Part shown: positions 24,812 to 32,034 of the stretch, in pieces
Numbering within the stretch: the first letter of the stretch is position 1
Layout of the letters: the number at the start of each line of letters is the position of its first letter
The notes under the pieces: model-generated
Told to the model about the DNA's origin: nothing
What the model saw: only the letters and a program-made list of their open reading frames with translations
The model's database searches: none
From: Flavobacterium chungbukense
GTDB lineage: Bacteria > Bacteroidota > Bacteroidia > Flavobacteriales > Flavobacteriaceae
Length of the DNA stretch: 64,000 nt
Reading direction: 5' to 3'
Assembly (NCBI RefSeq): GCF_020805785.1
Contig: NZ_JAJGZV010000007.1
Coordinates: 1 to 64,000, forward strand
Program-made: the position numbers and the translations under genes

Positions 24812-25948
24812 TTAAAGCATTCCTTTCGTTGAAGGTAAAATCATTTTTTCGGTATCTCTTTTTACGGCTACTTTTATCGCTTTTGCGAAAGCTTTAAAGA
24901 TTGCTTCAATTTTATGATGCTCGTTGATTCCTTCTGCTTTGATATTTAAGTTCGCTTTTGCACCGTCTGTAAATGATTTAAAGAAATGATAAAACATCTC
25001 AGTTGGCATCTTACCGACCATTTCACGTTTAAATTCTGTTTCCCAAATCAGCCAATTTCTTCCTCCAAAGTCAATTGCAGCTTGCGCTAAACAATCATCC
25101 ATTGGAAGGCAGAATCCGTAGCGTTCGATTCCTAATTTATTTCCTAACGCTTTCGCGAAAACTTCTCCCAAAGCAATTGCGGTATCCTCGATTGTATGAT
25201 GTTCGTCTACTTCTAGATCGCCTTTTACCAAAATTTCTAAGTCCATTTGACCGTGACGTGAGATTTGATCTAACATGTGATCGAAAAAGGCAATTCCGGT
25301 ATCTATTTTACTTTTTCCAGTTCCATCTAAGTTCAAATTGATATAAATATCAGTTTCGTTTGTTTTACGCGTAATAGAAGCCGAACGTGCTTCTAATTTT
25401 AAAAACTCATAAATCGTTTTCCAATCCATTGACTGCAATACAATTGTTTCATTTAGTTCTTCACGTTTCGATGATATTTCAGTGCTTCCTGCTCCATCTG
25501 TATTATTCATAAAAATGGCTTTTGCACCAAGATTTTTAGCCAATTCAACATCAGTCAAACGATCTCCTAAAACGAAAGAATTTTCTAGATCATATTCAGG
25601 ATTGTTTAAATATTTGGTCAGCATTCCTGTTCTTGGCTTGCGTGTCGGCGCATTCTCTTCTGGAAAAGATCTATCAACAAAGATTTCATTAAATACAACT
25701 CCTTCGTTTTCAAAAGCTTTAAGAATAAAGTTTTGTGTTGGCCAAAACGTATCTTCTGGAAAACTATCCGTTCCTAATCCATCCTGATTGGTTACCATTG
25801 CCAATTCGTAATCTAATTCAGCTGCAATTTTAGCCAAATATTGAAAAGCTTTTGGGTAAAATTCTAGTTTATCCAAACTATCCAATTGTAAATTTTCTGG
25901 TTCTAAGACAATCGTTCCATCACGATCGATAAAAAGTACTTTTTTCAT
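24812..25948 (-). CDS. hisB: Bifunctional histidinol-phosphatase / imidazoleglycerol-phosphate dehydratase
   Basis: 378 residues. The N-terminal HAD-type phosphatase (about 1-165) has the nucleophile motif LFIDRDGTIVLEP and the later VLGDRLTDVELAKNLG. The C-terminal dehydratase (about 190-378) has GIAFFDHMLDQISRHG and DEHHTIEDTAIALGE, the histidine-rich manganese sites. It does the dehydratase and phosphatase steps of histidine synthesis. It lies between hisC and hisH; the hisC-hisB gap holds a nested palindrome. Confidence 0.97.
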   Translation of the reverse strand: MKKVLFIDRDGTIVLEPENLQLDSLDKLEFYPKAFQYLAKIAAELDYELAMVTNQDGLGTDSFPEDTFWPTQNFILKAFENEGVVFNEIFVDRSFPEENAPTRKPRTGMLTKYLNNPEYDLENSFVLGDRLTDVELAKNLGAKAIFMNNTDGAGSTEISSKREELNETIVLQSMDWKTIYEFLKLEARSASITRKTNETDIYINLNLDGTGKSKIDTGIAFFDHMLDQISRHGQMDLEILVKGDLEVDEHHTIEDTAIALGEVFAKALGNKLGIERYGFCLPMDDCLAQAAIDFGGRNWLIWETEFKREMVGKMPTEMFYHFFKSFTDGAKANLNIKAEGINEHHKIEAIFKAFAKAIKVAVKRDTEKMILPSTKGML

Positions 25949-25975
25949 GCTTTATAATTTTTTCTGCCACAGATT

Positions 25976-26115
25976 AAAAGGATTAAAATGATTTTTTTTT
26001 GCCACGAATTACACTAATTTTCACTAATTTAATTTGTGCTAATTCGTGAAATTCGTGGCCAAAAACAAACTCAGATAGATAAAAAAAATCCTTTTTAATC
26101 TGTGAAACCTGTGGC
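25976..26115. repeat. Nested palindromes between hisC and hisB
   Basis: An outer palindrome (GCCACAGATTAAAAGGATT at the left; AATCTGTGAAACCTGTGGC at the right) encloses a separate one at 26001-26059 (GCCACGAATTACACTAATTT to AATTCGTGAAATTCGTGGC). Both begin GCCAC and end GTGGC but differ inside, as if one element had inserted in another. The inner family recurs at 62457-62533. Confidence 0.75.
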
Positions 26116-26123
26116 TATATTTT

Positions 26124-27173
26124 TTAATTCAACAACTTTAATTCTCTAATTACAACTGCATTTTCTTCTTTTGTTCCAATCGTAAATCGAAGACAATTTT
26201 CGCATAAAGGCTGTGTAGTTCTGTTACGAATTACGATTCCTTTTTCGATTAGTTGATCATATCTTTTATTGGCATTATCGACTTTTGCTAGAATAAAATT
26301 AGCCTCCGTTGGATATACTTTTTCAACAAAATCAACTTCAAGTAAAACTTTAAGTAACTCTTCTCTTTGTTCAATAATTGAAACTATCTCTTGTTTTATC
26401 TTTTCCGAATCTTTTAAACGTTCGATCGCTCTTTGCTGAGTTAATTCGTTAACATTATAAGGCGGTTTTATTTTGTTTAAAATCGAAATCACCGCTTCAG
26501 CAGCATAACAAATTCCTAAACGAATTCCTGCCAAACCGTAAGCTTTTGAAAGCGTTTGTGTGATTACTAAATTTGGATAAGCATCAATTTCTACCAACCA
26601 GCTTTCCTTATCTGAAAAATCAATGTAAGCTTCATCAATTACTACCAAACCATTAAAGTTTTGAAGTAATTTCACCACGCTTTCATCAGAAAAAGAATTA
26701 CCTGTCGGATTATTTGGCGAACACAAAAAGATGATTTTCGTATTATCATCAACCGCTTCTAAAATCTTTTCTACCTGTGGCTGAAAATCTGTTGTTAGCA
26801 AAATCTCTCTGTTTTCTACAGCATTTATATTTGCTAAAACACCATACATTCCGTATGTAGGCGGTAACGAAATAATATTATCTTTATTTGGCTCACAAAA
26901 AGCTCTAAAAAGCAAATCTAAAACTTCATCGCTTCCGTTTCCTAATAAAATCTGACTTTGTTTTGTCAAATTATTTTTAGCCAAAATCGCTTTAACTGAA
27001 TTCTGTTGCGGATCTGGATAACGATTTACTCCATTTTGAAAAGGATTTTCATTCGCATCCAAAAAAATCATTTCGGCTGTGTCAAAATCCTCAAACTCAT
27101 CTCTTGCTGAAGAATATGGTTTTAAAGACTTTACGTTTTCACGTGTTATTGTATTTATATCGAAAGTACTCAT
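26124..27173 (-). CDS. hisC: Histidinol-phosphate aminotransferase
   Basis: About 349 residues from the ATG at 27171-27173 (MSTFDINTITRENVKSLKPY); the frame extends 15 codons upstream but without homology. It is a PLP-dependent fold-type I enzyme. Seen: LDANENPFQNGVNRYPDP, SPNNPTGNSFS, VVIDEAYIDFSD with the cofactor Asp, and QTLSKAYGLAGIRLG with the PLP-binding Lys. It transfers an amino group to imidazole-acetol phosphate. Third gene of the operon. Confidence 0.96.
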   Translation of the reverse strand: MSTFDINTITRENVKSLKPYSSARDEFEDFDTAEMIFLDANENPFQNGVNRYPDPQQNSVKAILAKNNLTKQSQILLGNGSDEVLDLLFRAFCEPNKDNIISLPPTYGMYGVLANINAVENREILLTTDFQPQVEKILEAVDDNTKIIFLCSPNNPTGNSFSDESVVKLLQNFNGLVVIDEAYIDFSDKESWLVEIDAYPNLVITQTLSKAYGLAGIRLGICYAAEAVISILNKIKPPYNVNELTQQRAIERLKDSEKIKQEIVSIIEQREELLKVLLEVDFVEKVYPTEANFILAKVDNANKRYDQLIEKGIVIRNRTTQPLCENCLRFTIGTKEENAVVIRELKLLN

Positions 27174-27267
27174 TGTGTTATTTTTTTTTAAGAGGAAACA
27201 GTTAACATTAAAGAACAAAGATTTTTCTTCTTGCTCATTTTCTTGCCTCTTGCTTCTTTAATCTTTT

Positions 27268-28551
27268 TTACTCTAAACTCTTCAATCTCAAAGTTACAGC
27301 ATTCTTATGCGCTTGCAAGCCTTCGGCATCAGCCATCAATTCAATTGCTTTTCCGATATTCTGAATTCCTTTTTCTGAGATTTTTTGAAACGTCATTGAT
27401 TTCATAAAACTATCCAGATTTACACCGCTATAATTCTTGGCGTAACCATTTGTTGGAAGCGTGTGATTGGTTCCAGAAGCATAATCTCCAGCACTTTCTG
27501 GCGTGTAATTTCCAATAAAAACCGAACCTGCATTCACGATTCCATTGCAATAGAAATCGTCATATTCCGAACAGATTATAAAGTGTTCTGGACCATATTC
27601 GTTGATTAAATCTAAAGCGATTTGATCATTTTCTACATAAATCAATTTTGAATTTTCAATCGCTTTTTCGGCAATTGCTTTTCGAGGAAGCACTTCTAAC
27701 TGCGATTGAACTTCATGCTCTACTTCACCAATTAATTTTCTTGAAGTAGAAACCAAAATCACTTGGCTATCTGTTCCATGTTCTGCCTGAGACAATAAAT
27801 CGGAAGCAACAAAAGCTGGAACCGCCGTATCATCAGCCACAATCAATAATTCTGAAGGTCCCGCAGGCATATCAATTGCCACACCGAATTGTGTTGCCAA
27901 TTGTTTTGCTACAGTTACAAATTGATTTCCAGGTCCGAAGATTTTATATACTTTAGGAATAGATTGTGTTCCAAAAGTCATTCCTGCAATGGCTTGAATT
28001 CCGCCAACTTTAAGAATTTTAGTTACACCGCATAAATTTGCCGCATACAAAATCGCTGGATTAATTTTTCCTTTTTTATCTGGCGGAGAACACAATACTA
28101 TTTCTTTACAGCCAGCAATTTCTGCAGGAACTGCCAACATTAAAACCGTTGAAAATAAAGGCGCCGTTCCACCTGGAATATACAAACCAATTTTCTGGAT
28201 TGGTCTTTTTTCTTGCCAACAGCTAACACCTTCAATAGTCTCTACTTCAACTCGATCTGTTTTTTGTGCTTTGTGAAATTTATAAATATTTTCCTTTGCT
28301 AATTGAATCGCTTCTTTTAATTCGTTAGGAATCAACGCAATTGCTTCATTTATTTCTTCTAAAGACACTTCGTAATTATCTTGAGAAATTCCGTCAAAAA
28401 TAGAAGTGTATTTTGCTACCGCTTCATCTCCTTTTTTCTGTACTTCTCTAAAAATTTCTTTTACTGTAACCTCAATATCATCAATGGTTTGGGTTGGTCT
28501 TTTTAATATATCTGACCAGGTTTCTGGTTTTGGATTATCTATTTTATTCAT
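27268..28551 (-). CDS. hisD: Histidinol dehydrogenase
   Basis: 427 residues from the ATG at 28549-28551 (MNKIDNPKPETWSDIL); an eight-codon extension upstream is possible but less likely. It oxidises histidinol to histidine in two NAD-dependent steps with zinc. Seen: YIPGGTAPLFSTVLMLAVPA, GPGNQFVTVAKQLA, DMPAGPSELLIVAD, DLLSQAEHGTDSQVIL with the zinc-binding Gln/His, and GPEHFII. Second gene of the operon, after hisG. Confidence 0.97.
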   Translation of the reverse strand: MNKIDNPKPETWSDILKRPTQTIDDIEVTVKEIFREVQKKGDEAVAKYTSIFDGISQDNYEVSLEEINEAIALIPNELKEAIQLAKENIYKFHKAQKTDRVEVETIEGVSCWQEKRPIQKIGLYIPGGTAPLFSTVLMLAVPAEIAGCKEIVLCSPPDKKGKINPAILYAANLCGVTKILKVGGIQAIAGMTFGTQSIPKVYKIFGPGNQFVTVAKQLATQFGVAIDMPAGPSELLIVADDTAVPAFVASDLLSQAEHGTDSQVILVSTSRKLIGEVEHEVQSQLEVLPRKAIAEKAIENSKLIYVENDQIALDLINEYGPEHFIICSEYDDFYCNGIVNAGSVFIGNYTPESAGDYASGTNHTLPTNGYAKNYSGVNLDSFMKSMTFQKISEKGIQNIGKAIELMADAEGLQAHKNAVTLRLKSLE

Positions 28552-28598
28552 AATATTTTCAATATTAAATTCCAAATTTCTAAAATTGAAATTTCTTT

Positions 28599-29456
28599 TT
28601 ATAGTACCATTTTTTCAATTGGGCAAACTAAAATCCCTTCTGCACCAACTTCTTTCAATTGATCGATAACGTCCCAGAAAGTATCTTTGTCAATCACAGA
28701 GTGAACACTGCTCCATCCTTCTTGTGCTAATGGTAAAACGGTTAAACTTCTTAAAACTGGAAGAATTTTTCCAACAGCGTCAATTTTATCGTTTGGAACG
28801 TTCATTAAAATATACTTTGAATTTCTAGCTCTTAAAACTGCTTGAATTCTAAATTTTAAAGTATCGATGTGTTTTTGTATTTCTGGTGAAACTTTTGGCG
28901 AAACAGCCAAAACAGCTTCACTTTTCAGAATTACTTCAACTTCTTTTAAGTTATTTTTGAATAAAGTGCTTCCGCTTGAAACGATATCTACAATCGCATC
29001 GGCAAGACCAATATTTGGAGCAATTTCTACAGAACCAGAAATTTGGTGAATGTCTACTGTTATTCCAAATTGTCCGAAATAATCATTTACTGTGTTTGGA
29101 TAGGAAGTCGCAACGCGCAAACCTGCTAAATCCTGAACCGAATTGTATTCGAACGTTTTAGGAACCGCCACAGAAACTTTGCATTTCGAGAATCCTAATT
29201 TCTGAACTACTTCAATTCCTTTTCCTTTTTCTACCAAAAGATTGTCGCCAACAATAGCTAAATCTACTACTCCATCAATTAGGTATTGCGGAATGTCGGA
29301 ATTTCTTAAGTACAAAACTTCTAGAGGAAAATTGGAAGCTTCAGCTTTTAACTGGTCTATTCCGTTGTTGATTGAAATACCACAGTCTTTTAAGATTTGG
29401 ATGCTGTCTTCGTTTAAACGACCTGATTTTTGAATTGCAATTTTTAAAGTACTCAT
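28599..29456 (-). CDS. hisG: ATP phosphoribosyltransferase, long form
   Basis: 285 residues, the long (HisG_L) form with a C-terminal ACT-like histidine-binding domain (about 210-285), so feedback inhibition is built in. It starts the pathway by joining ATP and PRPP. Seen: KIAIQKSGRLNEDSIQIL, VDLAIVGDNLL, the PRPP loop DAIVDIVSSGSTLFKN and the C-terminal EGWSSVHSVIDKDTFWDVI. It is the first structural gene of the his operon, 55 nt after the attenuator terminator. Confidence 0.97.
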   Translation of the reverse strand: MSTLKIAIQKSGRLNEDSIQILKDCGISINNGIDQLKAEASNFPLEVLYLRNSDIPQYLIDGVVDLAIVGDNLLVEKGKGIEVVQKLGFSKCKVSVAVPKTFEYNSVQDLAGLRVATSYPNTVNDYFGQFGITVDIHQISGSVEIAPNIGLADAIVDIVSSGSTLFKNNLKEVEVILKSEAVLAVSPKVSPEIQKHIDTLKFRIQAVLRARNSKYILMNVPNDKIDAVGKILPVLRSLTVLPLAQEGWSSVHSVIDKDTFWDVIDQLKEVGAEGILVCPIEKMVL

Positions 29457-29506
29457 TTTTTTAGTTGTTTGTTGGTTTAATAGTTTGAGTACAAAGAGAG
29501 TTAGAA

Positions 29507-29541
29507 TGAAAAAACCCGTTTGATGTACTCAAACGGGTTTT
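29507..29541 (-). terminator. Attenuator terminator ahead of hisG
   Basis: On the minus strand AAAACCCGTTTGA pairs perfectly with TCAAACGGGTTTT (13 bp, loop of 5) and runs into six U residues. It lies between the His-rich leader peptide and hisG. CTCAAGCG (complement of 29578-29585) can pair with CGTTTGAG (complement of 29528-29535) in 8 bp including one G-U, an antiterminator that destroys this stem. Confidence 0.9.
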
Positions 29542-29568
29542 AAAATATGATGATTTACATGCATACCA

Positions 29569-29628
29569 TTAACACATCGCTTGAGAGCAATAATGTAAAT
29601 GATGATGATGTAATTGAATTGAAATCAT
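29569..29628 (-). CDS. hisL: Histidine-rich leader peptide of the his operon
   Basis: A 19-residue frame: MISIQLHHHHLHY then CSQAMC and a stop. Five of six consecutive residues are His, with His codons spanning about 29593-29610. It lies between a good promoter and the terminator ahead of hisG. ATTTACAT in the His-codon region pairs with ATGTAAAT downstream, and CTCAAGCG near the stop codon pairs with the terminator arm. When His-tRNA is scarce a stalled ribosome should allow the antiterminator; a ribosome reaching the stop would cover CTCAAGCG and let the terminator form. This is classical his attenuation by sequence. Confidence 0.9.
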   Translation of the reverse strand: MISIQLHHHHLHYCSQAMC

Positions 29629-29663
29629 GATTTGTTTTGTTTTTTACTTCTTTGATTCGGTTG

Positions 29664-29695
29664 CAAATATAATAGATAAATTAATTAAAAAGCAA
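29664..29695 (-). promoter_or_regulatory. Promoter of the his leader and operon
   Basis: Minus-strand TTG (complement of 29693-29695) followed after 21 bp by TATATTTG (complement of 29664-29671), matching the Bacteroidota -33/-7 pattern TTG and TAnnTTTG. It lies about 36 bp before the leader start codon. Confidence 0.7.
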
Positions 29696-29768
29696 TTTTT
29701 ATTTTAACTTAACGATAGTTTATTGTTAAAAAATGATCTGAACCTATTTTAGTGCAATGATTTTGAAA

Positions 29769-31169
29769 TTACTTTAATGAATTATCAAATTCATCAAAAA
29801 CCAATAAAACTTTGGTTCCTTTTCCTAGTTCACTTTCTATTTTAAATTTAATTTCAAGTAAATCTGTCATTCTTTTTACAATGAATAAACCTAAACCAGT
29901 TCCTTTAATTTCGGAATGATTTAATGAATCTGACCTGAAAAAAGGATTTAAAATTGATTCTAAATCTCTTTTTGCAATGCCAATTCCTTCATCTGATACT
30001 ACACAGTTTATTTTATTTTTATCTCTAGATAAAGAGATTTTAATTTTAGTTTTATTATTAGAATATTTTACCGCATTTGAAATAATATTTCTAAGAATTG
30101 TAACTATCAGATAATTGTCAGAATAGATAGAAAATTCCTCTGGAGCGTCTAACATTACATAAAGTTCCTTTAACTTAATTTTCTCTGCATTTAATGTCAA
30201 AACATCTAAAATTACAGCATTCAAATAGACGTTTTCTTTCTTAATATTTTGCTTTTGATTCTCGAAACGAGCCATTAAAAGCAATTGATCCACAAGAGAA
30301 TTGAGATGATCAACTTCGCTAATACAATAATTAATTTTATCTTCATACTCCTTGCTATCTCGCGTTTTACGGATTAAAACTTCAAGTGTTCCTTTAATAA
30401 CTGTTAACGGAGTTCTAAGTTCATGAGAAGCATCAGATGTAAATTGTTTTTCACGTTTGATTGCGTCTTCAATTCGGTTCAATAAATTATTAATTGTTTT
30501 AGAAAGAGTGAATAATTCATCTCGTGTTTTAGGTAGCGGAATTCTTGATTTCAAATTATCTTTTGTAATAATTTTAGAAGTATAAATAATATCATTTATT
30601 GGTTTTATACTTCTTCCTGCGTAGAATCGCGCTAGAAAAAATAGTATTAAAAGAATAATCGGAAATGTAATTAATAAAGTATCTAACAGATTCTCTAAAA
30701 CTTTTGAAGAATCTGAAAGCGACATTGCAATAATCAAATAGCCAATTTTCTTCGATCTGAGATGGAGTGGAACTTGGATTTGACGAATTTTATTCCCTAA
30801 TAATTTAGTATCAAAAAGTTGAAAATGTTCTTTGTTTTCATGAAAAACTAATTTCTCATTTTTCAAATTTGGAGATTTTTCAATAATCTTTTTATTCAAA
30901 TCTAAAAACTGAACAAAAACAGGATTTACATCAACAGAATTATGCTCTCTTTCTTCCCATTCTTCCGCATCCATAAGAATTATTTTCTTATTTTCCATCT
31001 TAATTTCCTTTAAGTGATCATCAATTTCAATCCTTAAATTCTCATCAATATGGTTGTAGACAGTAAGTTTTACAATGAAATAAATAGCCGAAAAAACAAT
31101 CAAAACCAGAAGTCCGGTTCCAACAATGTAGTTTAATGCAATTCGATTTTTAAAAGATAATGATGTCAT
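29769..31169 (-). CDS. Sensor histidine kinase
   Basis: 466 residues. Membrane helices at about 14-35 and 164-182 enclose a periplasmic sensor of about 128 residues. HAMP follows (about 183-235), then HisKA with phospho-acceptor His249 in SDASHELRTPLTVIKG, and an ATPase domain (NIISNAVKYSNN, VVSDEGIGIAK, GTGLGLFIVK). The sensor is acidic around 69-75 (EEWEERE), with overlapping ExxE patterns like those that bind iron in PmrB; that parallel is only suggestive. It starts 3 bp after the response regulator stop, so the two are one operon. Upstream is the hexamer array at 31940-32000. Confidence 0.93.
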   Translation of the reverse strand: MTSLSFKNRIALNYIVGTGLLVLIVFSAIYFIVKLTVYNHIDENLRIEIDDHLKEIKMENKKIILMDAEEWEEREHNSVDVNPVFVQFLDLNKKIIEKSPNLKNEKLVFHENKEHFQLFDTKLLGNKIRQIQVPLHLRSKKIGYLIIAMSLSDSSKVLENLLDTLLITFPIILLILFFLARFYAGRSIKPINDIIYTSKIITKDNLKSRIPLPKTRDELFTLSKTINNLLNRIEDAIKREKQFTSDASHELRTPLTVIKGTLEVLIRKTRDSKEYEDKINYCISEVDHLNSLVDQLLLMARFENQKQNIKKENVYLNAVILDVLTLNAEKIKLKELYVMLDAPEEFSIYSDNYLIVTILRNIISNAVKYSNNKTKIKISLSRDKNKINCVVSDEGIGIAKRDLESILNPFFRSDSLNHSEIKGTGLGLFIVKRMTDLLEIKFKIESELGKGTKVLLVFDEFDNSLK

Positions 31170-31172
31170 TTG

Positions 31173-31835
31173 TTAATCATTGGCGATATAACCAATGCCG
31201 CGAATAGTTTTGATATAATCTTCTTCAATTTTAAGGTTCAGTTTTTTACGAATAGCATTCATAAACACATCAATTACACCAGTATCGTATTCAAAATTAA
31301 TCTCCCAAACATCTCTCAGAATCTGATTTCTGGTACACACTTTTCCTTTGTTTTGAATCAAATACGTAAGCAATTCAAATTCTCTTTGCGTTAAAGAAAT
31401 TTCTTCTTCGCCTTTTGAAACAATATGTTTGGATAAATCAATCGTGATGATTCCAAGTGTTAGAATTTCGGTTTTGATTTTATTTCTGAAATGAACTTTT
31501 ATACGTTCTACAAGTTCCTCAAAGCTAAATGGCTTTTTGATATAATCGTTTGCGCCCGCCTTTAAGCCTTCAATTGTTTCCTGAACGGTATCTTTTGCTG
31601 TCAAAAATATAATTGGAGTACTTTGATCTTTAATTCGAATAGCTTTACATAAATCCAACCCATTTATTTTTGGAAGCATCCAATCCAAAAGAATCAAATC
31701 AAACTTTTGATTCTGAACGAGTTCAAATCCTTTAGAACCATCATTTGCAGTCGTAACTTGATAACCTTCTTCTTGCAGACCCTGCTTTAAAAACTGAACA
31801 ATTCCTAATTCGTCTTCAACTATTAAAATATGCAT
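31173..31835 (-). CDS. OmpR/PhoB-family response regulator
   Basis: 220 residues. The receiver domain has acidic pocket residues in IVEDELG, phospho-acceptor Asp51 in LILLDWMLPKING, and the conserved Thr and Lys in FLTAKD and IKKPFSFEEL. The C-terminal winged helix (about 125-220) has SLTQREFELLTYLIQNKG and ends VRTIRGIGY-like (IKTIRGIGYIAND). It is partner to the kinase next to it. Regulators of this family bind direct repeats spaced about one helical turn, and such an array lies about 105-165 bp upstream, between it and the divergent sulfatase. Confidence 0.94.
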   Translation of the reverse strand: MHILIVEDELGIVQFLKQGLQEEGYQVTTANDGSKGFELVQNQKFDLILLDWMLPKINGLDLCKAIRIKDQSTPIIFLTAKDTVQETIEGLKAGANDYIKKPFSFEELVERIKVHFRNKIKTEILTLGIITIDLSKHIVSKGEEEISLTQREFELLTYLIQNKGKVCTRNQILRDVWEINFEYDTGVIDVFMNAIRKKLNLKIEEDYIKTIRGIGYIAND

Positions 31836-31939
31836 CTATCGTAATTTCATTAAGATTCGCTTTTATTTTTCAAATCAAAGATAAAGATTTTTAAAGTCGA
31901 AATTAACGTTTAATCTCCATATCATCATAAAATCAGAAT

Positions 31940-32000
31940 CTTAAGCAAACTTTAAGAAAACACTAAGTAAGGTTAAAGTCGAACTTAATCTGACGTTAAT
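31940..32000. promoter_or_regulatory. Six phased hexamers, PmrA-box-like operator array
   Basis: Hexamers start every 11 bp without exception: CTTAAG (31940), TTTAAG (31951), ACTAAG (31962), TTAAAG (31973), CTTAAT (31984), GTTAAT (31995), each separated by five bases. Three fit YTTAAK exactly and the others differ by one or two bases. YTTAAK-N5-YTTAAK is the box bound by PmrA, an OmpR-type regulator. The array lies between a response regulator and a sulfatase-type gene and ends 10 bp before a -7 box. Confidence 0.65.
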
Positions 32001-32010
32001 CATTCGAAAT

Positions 32011-32018
32011 TAATTTTG
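32011..32018 (+). promoter_or_regulatory. -7 box of the sulfatase gene
   Basis: TAATTTTG fits TAnnTTTG, 16 bp before the start codon. There is no TTG at the -33 position; the operator array occupies that place, as at activator-dependent promoters. Confidence 0.5.
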
Positions 32019-32034
32019 TAAAAAAATAAATCCG

